Shown here: positions 56,028 through 64,000 of the stretch, piece by piece
Layout: each line of letters opens with the position of its first letter
Position numbering within the stretch: position 1 is the first letter of the stretch
NCBI GenBank assembly: GCA_030247855.1
Contig: JAPDRN010000029.1
Span: 1 to 64,000 of the forward strand
Length of the DNA stretch: 64,000 nt
Direction: 5' to 3'
DNA from: Knufia peltigerae
Lineage: Eukaryota; Ascomycota; Eurotiomycetes; Chaetothyriales; Trichomeriaceae
Notes under the pieces: model-generated
Seen by the model: only the letters and a program-made list of their open reading frames with translations
Database searches by the model: none
What the model was told of the DNA's origin: nothing
Made by a program: the position numbers and the translations under genes

Positions 56028-56711
56028 ATGGGTTACAACACAGAACTGACTGAATGGCCTTCCACAAGTGTACCACAGCCGGCGAAGTTGCTAGTGGATA
56101 AATTATTCGCCGTGTTAGACAGCAAAGCACCTGAAGCAGGCGATACGTTAGCGGACGAGGTCTTTACGAAGGACGGATGTCTGGACTCGCATCATCGATT
56201 TGAGGGCGCAGATGGTATGCAGCCAGATCTCTGCTCCAACTTGATGTGTCCGACCCAAAGACTAACACTGGACATAGCGATCCGGAGATCCCGAATTAAT
56301 GCGTGGATGACATTGACTTCGAGACGCCATGAAGTGTTGAAAGTCTACACCGACAGCTATGAAGGGGACGACTTGTTACTCATCGGGCAATTGACGGCAG
56401 GCTTTGCGAGTGGCGAGTTAAAAAGGGGAGAGTTCATCGCCCGCATTCGTCTGTCTCAATCTCTCTCAGCCATGCCAAGAATCAAGTCTTACAAAGTCTG
56501 GATGGTAGGTTGCATGATGCATGTTAACGCTGGTTTCTTGAGCTGACAGATTTTGTGCAATTAGGACGCTTCAGCAATGAAGACGGTGGACGAAACGAAT
56601 TATGCATCATTCAGTGGTACTGCACCGGAATCCGGGGTTATGTTAAGGATGCTGCCGACTTTGACAGAGATGAACAAAGACCTGAATCTGGAAAATACCA
56701 CCGCTCCATGA
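56028..56711 (+). CDS. SnoaL/NTF2-like fold protein
   Basis: Three exons, 56028-56214, 56278-56504 and 56565-56711, have 63- and 60-bp introns (GTATGC...TAG and GTAGGT...TAG) and give 186 aa. I chose the ATG at 56028 (MGYNTELTEWPS) over an in-frame ATG at 55923. The core reads LVDKLFAVLDSK, then RRSRINAWMTLTSRRHEVLK, LLIGQLTAGFASGELKRGEF and PRIKSYKVWM. That is the pattern of small fungal NTF2-fold proteins annotated as SnoaL-like. Members include polyketide cyclases and isomerases, but many have no known reaction. It is divergent from the Dabb gene and convergent with the zinc-cluster regulator on its right. Confidence 0.78.
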
Positions 56712-57158
56712 CTCCAAGATTACGGCCAGCATGAAAATGCACAAAGGCCCACAAAGGCTGTCGAGCGCATCAAAGACAGTGCTATCCACGGAACTGGAAA
56801 GTCTGATCAAAAGGATGATGGACTTTGTAGGCCGCTGTGGAGACAAAGTCTTTAGTATGATCATTGGTTTCATTGAGCCTAGTAGTGTAGCTCGTATGTC
56901 AACATCATTTTTGGTGTCGTCATGGTCTCGAAGCTCACAGTTCTCTGCTGAACAAAATAGACGTGAACAAATCTGAAACAACTTTCGTAGATCGAGAAAC
57001 TATTCTTATGAGAGCTACCTAAGATCAATTTCCTTTACAAATGAGACTGGATTATCATAGGCATTATTCCTTGAATCCAGGTCACATTCGGGGATGTGGC
57101 TTTGCTGTCGGTGTTCGAAGAAGGAGACCGTATCGAATCTAACAACTCTGGTGTAGTC
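56712..57158. other. Intergenic between convergent genes
   Basis: This is the 3' flanks of the SnoaL-like gene and the regulator. No motif-bearing ORF was found. Confidence 0.5.
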
Positions 57159-59444
57159 TCAAATCAGAAGCAGATCCTCTGCGCATGGGTCAACGTGAGC
57201 ACTTACGGTGGACCACATTTCCAACTGGCCAGAAGCGCGCAAAGCGTTGTAGAACAAAACTCAAAATTTCGCCTTCGAGGAAGCGCAGAGCCGTTTTATT
57301 GGCGTTGGCTTCGCGATGAGGCCATCTCGCAGCGTGAACAGCTGCAGGGCCGAGAAGTGCATAAGTTACCAGAGGCGAGGCGAGGGCGACGTAATCGGGA
57401 GACCAGAGATGCAGCGCGCGGAGCTGATTGTTGACATTGGGATCACACGCCGCAAAGAGCCGTCGTTGGCACTCTTCCACGTTAAGGCGAAAAGATGAAT
57501 TGCGCAATTCTTCGACCTCTCCACTGAAAGCTACCAAGCTCTGTGCTCTACACATCCAATGTTAGTCTTTATCTATCAGATGCAGTAGGTGGTTCGCTTA
57601 CGTCTGCAGGAGAATCGAGGTGCAGATGATCCAATTTTTCGCCACGAAGTTATCGTCATTAAATGCCATGTTTGGTGCAGTCAGGCAGAAGCTGGATGGT
57701 AAGGCCAGGGCAAAACACTGAAGAGCTGACTGAATGACTTTTAACTCATCCACGGCGCGAGCCCGGCGATCCCATAGTCGTTGGGCACTTCGTAGAAGCT
57801 CGTTGATGACAAGATACCATGCATAAGGGGCTTGGTTCTCACAGTTTTGAAGACTCCTCCAAACTTCGGATGGTCCCCGTGGGGACATGGACGCCGACTT
57901 GGTAAATTTTCCGGAGAACCACGCTTGGTCGGAAATAGGGAGCAGGACCTCCATATTCGAGGTGTCGAGGTTGAACGGTCGGCAGGCAATGACAGACGAA
58001 ACATTGTCAATCTGATACACCGCCCACCAGGCTCGACGGCGTTCTTCGTCTGCAATCCAATCTTGTCTCTGGGTTGGATCGACATCATCGATACGATGAA
58101 GCGACAAGCCGTAGGCCATACGACAGCATATTCCTGCAGATTGCCATGCACGAAATGATGGACCAGAGGTGAGTTCATAAAACGTGAGGAGAATGCGGCA
58201 TTGGAGCAAGCGCAAGGAAGGTTCCTCATCGTCAGTGATGTGCTCGCGCCAGAGGGCTTGAGCCCTACTTGCAAAGGGCGCACCCCGATCTCTGGGGTTG
58301 ACATCGCAGCACGGAACCCATTCGGAAAATCGGGCGGATAATGCAAACATGGAATTCAATAGGATGGCACTGGTGATGCTCAAGTCTTCATAGCCACTAT
58401 CGGTTCCATCAAAATGAGTAGAAAACTCGTCACATAAGCGCGGTTTATGGAATAATGGAAGGAAGCCCTGAACGGACTGGAAGAAGAGCTGGAACCTGAC
58501 CGGATCAGCACGTTGACTAGATGTCCCTCTATACACCCCCTATCTCGCACTCACAGATGATTTGCCAAAAAAGGCGGATATTCCAGATTGGGTTCGGTTG
58601 CTATGATGGCACTGCCCGTGCTTGACGGCAATTGTTCTGAGGCTGTGTGAGCAGCTGTGGAACAAAATGGGTTCGAAGCTTTCGCTCCGAGATCAGGGAC
58701 TTGGAAAGGCGTCTGAATGTCGAGACCAAAATGACCCAACTCGGAGAGGCCGCTCAAGTCTTCGAGATTAGTCTGTTCACCATCTAACGGATCGTTCAAG
58801 ATAAAGGCGTCCATAAAGCCGACCGTCTCAGACGTGTCTGGGAATGGAAGTTCGGAGCTGTCGATGAATTGTTGCTGAGAGCCGACGCTGTCTCCCACAT
58901 AAGAGAGCCTACCTGAATACATCTTGGACCTCTCATACCAGGTTTCTGGAAGCCTCCCTGAAGAGTCGAGGCCAGGAGTCTTTACCAGAGGACGCTCTTG
59001 GTGGGAGGGTGTCCCACGGCCCAGAGTCACATCTTGACTGTCATTTTAGCTGTGCATCACCTTGCGAAGCCACCTAGCAGGCATACCTTTCTCGGCACAA
59101 GAAGCCTTCGTCCTTTTCCGCCCGCGATGAACTTTGCGCATTGTTGGATATGTACAGTCTAGGTCCATGCGAGAACACAAGGAGCACGACGGGTGCTTCA
59201 TGTCACCTGCATAGTTCGTCGTGTGTGTCAATGCCTATCAAGTAAAAAGGTTGGGATGGCTCGTTTCGTCGCACATTTTGTCTTCTTTCTGTAGGAGAGG
59301 ATGGTCAGCATGTCGGCCAGCGTAGCGAGGTAGATCGTGGGTGTTGTACCTCCGGCACTCTAAGCAAGCCCATTGGGGAGGCTGCTTTCGTGGTGCATCG
59401 CGCCCACCCCAATATTCTAGAATATGGGTCAAGCTATTGTCCAT
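57159..59444 (-). CDS. Zn2Cys6 fungal-specific transcription factor
   Basis: The zinc cluster is split by two introns. Exon 59444-59350 ends in WACLECR; a 14-nt exon (59288-59275) supplies KKTK; the exon from 59206 continues DMKHPSCSLCSRMDLDC. Spliced, this gives a perfect C-x2-C-x6-C-x6-C-x2-C-x6-C. The intron after about 59080 is short and not firmly placed. Acidic linker exon 59030-58551 leads to the MHR domain (58536-57598), with LPLFHKPRL, AWQSAGICCRMAYGLSLHR and ERRRAWWAVYQIDN. A further exon from about 57550 carries the C-terminal MHR, and a last short exon probably stops at 57159. The protein appears intact. Flanked by the SnoaL/Dabb pair and a P450, it is a plausible local regulator. 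Confidence 0.8.
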
Positions 59445-60229
59445 TCAGCTGGCCGAAACACAATGATGAGAAGTCCAGGAGTTACGAAGGTCCCTGGGAA
59501 ATACTGATGTCACGTAATGAGAGTAAGCAAAGAGAGAAAGCAGTCCAGGGAAGCGGGAGTTATGAAGTGGCGAAGAGCTACGGAGTGCTATGAGCCCGTT
59601 GACCCAAAGTGGCTCTTGCGGGGGCCCCAGGGTCTTGCATTACTAATTGTCAGTTCAACCACGCATCCTGCCACCTCGGCACAGACTACGAGATGTGCGG
59701 GGCAGCGGATATTTGAGTTCATGTACAGCGCAGGACCATCGAACGAACTTGATCATGATACCACCGAGACCTTTTTGGCATCTGAGAGCGGCTCGCAAAA
59801 CCGTAAAGCAGGCGTACAGTCGTGCCAAGTCAGGACAACTGTGGAACTACGTGCAGTAGAACAAACGTCTTCATTACTCTATCCCCTCAAAGTACATGCA
59901 TTCTTAACTCTGTACAAACTTAAGAGCCCAGCCACTCTAAGAGTATGTAGTCTTGAGATACCCAATCCTCTCGGGCACGGAACATAGATTCTGTTCTGCT
60001 GTTTTTCGGCCCCCTGTGTCTTGACATATAGGACTCGTGTGTATTCCCTAGCTATTCTAGCTGTGGTTCGTCAATGGCCGCAATTGTGAACCATGGCGAT
60101 CCTTCTGGCTATAAAGTCCCTGGCTATAGTGATTTTCGAACACCTTGCAATTCTACACCGACCCTATTCGACAACAACATTCAGCTCTTTGTAGATCATC
60201 CTTCAACAAAAATATCACGCGAAGCTTCA
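59445..60229. other. Intergenic
   Basis: This is the upstream region of the zinc-cluster regulator and the 3' flank of the P450. The ORF 59517-59987 has no motif. Nothing else seen. Confidence 0.5.
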
Positions 60230-62159
60230 TCACATGAATTGATCGAGCGTGACCTTCGTCTCTCCATCGTATATTCGGAGCCGCTCGCGACCCTCTTCAG
60301 CTTCCCTACATATGTGAGCCTTGATTTCTTCGTTTCGAGCAATGAATTGTGCTTTGAACGGAAGCGGCTGCGTATTCTCGTTGTCTGTATATGCCCACGG
60401 GTCAAGCTTGACAGGATTTCCCTTTTCATCATTCGTCAGCACACTTGAATTGAGTTGTTTACGAGATTTCCTCACATGTTCATCAAGGCCTGGTCGAATG
60501 TCAAATGACCAAAGAAGGCGAGCAACGGTCTGCGAAAGGCTCTGTTCAGCAAAGTATTGACCACTGCAGGACCGACGTCCCCAGCCAAACGCACTATGGC
60601 CGATCTTGTTCGGATATGGTTGTCTCTGGTCCAGATACCGCTCAGGTCGGAAGTCATGAGGATGCGGAAAATCAACCGGATTTGCGTGCATTGCCCACAC
60701 GTTCCCGAAGATGGGAATACCAGCAGGGAAGTGATAGCCTTTGTAAATGTCATCCTGAATAGGAGCATGAGCGAAGCCTCCCAGAGCTGTCACACTTCTC
60801 CAACGCATTGCTTCCTTGAGCACCGCTGCACAGTAGGGCAATCGACCTCCATCGAGATCATCCCAGCTTGGGGCCGTATTGCCAACGACACGATCAAGTT
60901 CGTCATGTGCTCGCTTGAGCACTTCTGGGAACAAGCACAGTGCCAACACGAGAGTGTGCAGTGTGCTTGAGGTGGTGTCTAGGCCTCCCCCGATCAAAGT
61001 TGCAGTCATCTCGCCGATTTCGGCCTGCGATAAGCCATTTCCTTCGGCAGTTTTGATCAATGCATGGGAAAAGTTGGGTGTTTCGCGCTCAGCACCTTCG
61101 CAACTCAGCGCCCACCAGAATCTTTTCAAGGACTTGCCCAGCGACCTAAATTGAGCTGGCAATGGGTAAAGCCACTTGGGAAGGTGTTGGAGGGCGGGGA
61201 AGGTGTCCAACCAATACAGGGCTGGCACTTGCACTAGCGTTATATCATGCATCATTTTGACCTGGTACGTGGGCCGTCAGTTCAAGTGCTCTGGTTAGAG
61301 TCTTGGAAAGGCACAGAAAAGGGAGGGAGTTTCGCACCGCAGTTTTCAAGATAGAATCATCCAAGCTCCCAATTCGTCGACCCCAGCCCAGGATAGAGAC
61401 CAAGGAGCAAGCATAACGCTCAAAGTAGTGAGCGAACTGGGCTGGATCGGTGAGCAGCTCATGCATGAGCACTCTGGATTCGTCACATTGGAAGCCTCGG
61501 TATGGCTTGATGGCTTGTGAGCCCAATGCAGAATGCTGTTTCTCTTTGTTAGATATCAGACCTAATGCGACCACTCTTAGTGATCTCACCATAGTTTTCC
61601 TTTGTAAACGCCAATGATCATTGTATGGCATGAATACAATGTTTGTGGTTGCTTGATTTGTGAGGTCGCCCAGAATGACATACTCGGGGCGGGATGAGTA
61701 AATGTTCGATCTTTCTGATGTTAGAGCTAGAGGCGACCACCCTTAAAGAGAGGTGACATACCTCTTTTCCATCAGCTCAGACGCTGACCAAGCATCATTG
61801 CAGATGATATGCGGCTTATAGCCGATCCAGATGGTCAGAAGGCCATTTCGATTTTCCCGGGACCATTGTTGGAACTGAAGCCATGGCTTGGATCTGGACA
61901 GTTGTAGCGTATTCCCAACCAAAGGCCAGGGAAACGGACCGGGGGGCAGGCTTCCACGTTGTTTTAGTACCTGGAGGTATTGTACAGCAGCCCAACCAAT
62001 CAATACCATTCCAAAGGCTACACCGATTGGTGTGCATAGCCTAGTTGTGAGATAGAAGACATCATTCAGGATCGCCATAGTTCTCAATAAATGATAAATT
62101 ATCAAGACACTGGTTGTCTGTAATAATCGAGAGCGCAAGAGACGGTATATGAAGACCAT
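60230..62159 (-). CDS. Cytochrome P450 monooxygenase (4 exons)
   Basis: Exons 62159-61762, 61710-61590, 61535-61338 and 61261-60230 join in frame across introns of 51, 54 and 76 bp. The product is 582 aa, or 555 aa from Met28 (MAILNDVFY). The membrane anchor is followed by LPPGPFPWPLVGNTLQ. The I-helix reads LIGGGLDTTSSTLH, the K-helix EAMRWR, and the heme loop FGWGRRSCSGQYFAEQS with axial Cys. SNIYSSRPEY is formed across the first intron, as in the P450 at 33.3-35.3 kb, so the three P450s look like relatives. Its upstream region faces the VOC gene's stop. No defect was seen. Confidence 0.9.
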
Positions 62160-62713
62160 AATCTACACAGCAGGCCGGACGGACAATATGTGATCAACAG
62201 AACCAACTCCAAACCGGTAAACACCAGAACTCACTTCGGAGAGTATTTACTTTGCGCGAGCCAGCCCCGTACCAATGTTGAGAACGTTGAGCAATCGATT
62301 TTAAATCGACGCCACCTTCACTAACGTTACAAGTGGAGCCAACTCGACATTCAACCCGACGATGTACCCAAGAAGTCTGCTCCGGGTAGATTTTGCCGCA
62401 TGCTGAAGTTTCTCCGGGGTGAGGACCTCGCCCCTGGACTCTGGCTATACATCTCCGTACCCACCCCAGATTTACAATGTACGCAAATGGGCTTTCTGGG
62501 GAGGGATAAACCCCGGACCTGGTAAGCAAGGTAGTCCGTAAGGAGCGGAGTTCTATAAATACATGTTCACAATATGAGAAGATGCTCCAAAGTAAATTTT
62601 ATGCCAAAAAATGTGTTTGGGTGATGTACCTAGTAAGCTATCACATATTTTTTGGTGTCAGGTAGATCAAAATAAGAAACAGCCTTTGCTTCATCTTGCA
62701 CTTGTAGTCATGA
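62160..62713. other. Intergenic, promoter side of the P450
   Basis: About 550 bp. The small ORF at 62194-62529 (minus) has no motif. Confidence 0.5.
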
Positions 62714-63364
62714 CTAATAACCGTCGACGTCCCGCGGACCCACATCCGGCCTTTTCTTGATGCTTGCCTCGTCTTCCCCTGACTCAATCCTGCGTATCAA
62801 TTCTTCTGGGTCAAAGTCGGCGCCAATCGGATTCTTGGCAAAGGCCTCGGAGTACATGAATGCAGTGGCGGAATCGGGGTCCATATTGTCGACTTGTGTC
62901 TCGAGCTTATTGCCATCCGGATCCTGGTAGTAGATGCTCGTCGCGGGGCCGTGGTTGATGCACCAAATAGGGTGAATATCTGCGGCCTTTTTCTGTTGGT
63001 AAAAGGTGACAAGATCTCGCAACGTGTCAAAGGCAAAAGCTAGATGGTCAAGTCCACACGCCTTGTGGTTCTTTGGTGCGGTATTTGGAATCGCCACTAC
63101 GGCCATTCGATGGTGTTCTTCGTCGTATCGGAGGAAAGAGATAAAATCGTTCTCGTAGGCAGCCGTCGCCGTCAGGAACTTCTTGTAGAAATCCACCATC
63201 AATGGGAATGACTCTGGCGATGTTCTGAGAACCGCATGGACGAAAGCCCGAGGGCTGAGGTGGCTATTTTCAGCCCTGGAGTAACCGTTCATGGTAGTGA
63301 AACAAGTAGGAAAAGCGATTTCGAATCTATCGAGGACGATAAAGGTCTCCAAGGTTGAGGGCAA
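62714..63364 (-). CDS. VOC/glyoxalase-fold protein, extradiol dioxygenase-like
   Basis: I favour Met25 at 63292 (MNGYSRAENSHLSPRAF), giving 192 aa; the ATG at 63364 would add 24 residues of poor quality. Likely metal ligands occur in the family order: His in AFVHAVLRTS, His in GLDHLAFAF and Glu in DPDGNKLETQVD. FLRYDEEHHRMAVVAI and INHGPATSIYY are typical of fungal single-domain proteins annotated as biphenyl-2,3-diol dioxygenase-like. If active, it would cleave a catechol next to its hydroxyls with O2 and a divalent metal, but many VOC proteins do other chemistry. A relic of the same family lies at 37.8 kb, beside the FAD hydroxylase. Confidence 0.8.
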   Translation of the reverse strand: MPSTLETFIVLDRFEIAFPTCFTTMNGYSRAENSHLSPRAFVHAVLRTSPESFPLMVDFYKKFLTATAAYENDFISFLRYDEEHHRMAVVAIPNTAPKNHKACGLDHLAFAFDTLRDLVTFYQQKKAADIHPIWCINHGPATSIYYQDPDGNKLETQVDNMDPDSATAFMYSEAFAKNPIGADFDPEELIRRIESGEDEASIKKRPDVGPRDVDGY

Positions 63365-64000
63365 GTCGCATCAAAACAGACTCGATACGGAAGCTACAGT
63401 GCCTTACTTATGCGGTCTGCCACCGGAGCTATATGTGCGCTAATTTCTTATACTAAGGCCCCCGGTTGTTCGATCCCTCAATAAATTGTCCTTCCTAGGC
63501 AGCATAGGTGGCTTGGGGATCGCGTGACCAGGCGCCGCCATTCATTACTAGTCATTTCGATCTCGAAGACGGATAGTATTTACCTGGATTGCCGCGGTCA
63601 ACAACGCAGAGGATCTTGCTGATCGAGTCACACGAAGAAGTGATTTCCGGAGGAGGGAGCTTGCACTGTGACTCAGGCCGACGCCGTTAAAATCTCCTTC
63701 AGTGGCAGACCTTGAAAGTCAAACCGAACTCCTATATTCTGACTTCAACAAACGGGCGAATGGGCCGATGCGACGACAGAACTCTGCTGGGTGGTGGATC
63801 CAAGGGGGAAAAAATCAGGGCGCAATGCGCTCGGAGAATGAATCGGCCTCCGAGTGAAAGGTCCGTCCTCTTGGCGTCGACGATAAGTTGGCGAGCTGGC
63901 AGATGACTACATTTGTCATTACAGGCGTTACTTCCTTTAATATCATTAAAACATTGATGCGCTCATGTTCAAGGAGCTAATGAACCTAGTTAAGGGCCTC
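63365..64000. other. Intergenic to window end
   Basis: No gene recognised. The small ORF at 63712-63906 lacks motifs. Confidence 0.5.

Noticed and set aside
59517..59987. 156-aa ORF as a gene
   Set aside because: No motif, intergenic position and weak composition; likely chance.
29500..64000. Classical secondary-metabolite cluster with PKS, NRPS or terpene synthase
   Set aside because: No ORF of the required size or motif is present. The core is a catabolic QUT cluster.
1..64000. tRNA or rRNA genes
   Set aside because: I looked for tRNA A/B-box-like and cloverleaf segments by eye and saw none I could support; a covariance-model scan would be decisive.

Overview
This is the end of a chromosome from a filamentous ascomycete (Pezizomycotina). 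The evidence: six (CCCTAA)n telomere repeats at base 1; genes with 49-96 bp GT-AG introns; many fungal-type Zn2Cys6 regulators and cytochrome P450s; and dead DNA with the TA-rich signature of repeat-induced point mutation (RIP). I cannot place it below that level from sequence alone.

Layout. (1) 1-7 kb is telomere and a decayed subterminal zone. It holds a minus-strand relic of a long gene whose stops fall where glutamine codons are expected. (2) 7-22 kb is a low-density zone: a truncated Zn2Cys6 regulator with a Trp-Pro-Gly minisatellite, an intact four-exon 7TM-RGS signalling gene, a hAT transposase relic, an orphan TPR ORF and a regulator with only half a zinc cluster. (3) 22.2-29.4 kb is a very AT-rich, RIP-eroded transposon graveyard. 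Within it I could delimit a solo LTR with a 5-bp target duplication and a 1.86-kb element with inverted repeats and TA ends. (4) 29.8-64 kb is a dense block of metabolic genes, almost all apparently intact.

The core of the metabolic block (40.6-54.1 kb) is a quinate/shikimate (QUT/qa) catabolic cluster: a QutA-type activator, quinate/shikimate dehydrogenase, a permease-type sugar transporter, a QutR-type AROM-derived repressor, a Gfo/Idh/MocA oxidoreductase and 3-dehydroshikimate dehydratase. The expected product is protocatechuate. The catabolic dehydroquinase (qutE/qa-2) is not seen. Around the core lie a phenol-hydroxylase-type FAD monooxygenase, a glyoxalase-fold (VOC) extradiol-dioxygenase-like gene plus a relic of a second one, an alpha/beta hydrolase, three P450s, two more Zn2Cys6 regulators, a Dabb protein and a SnoaL-like protein. 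No PKS, NRPS or terpene synthase is present. The combination suggests an aromatic-acid degradation or modification supercluster in a subtelomere. That functional link is inference; the individual families are read from sequence motifs.
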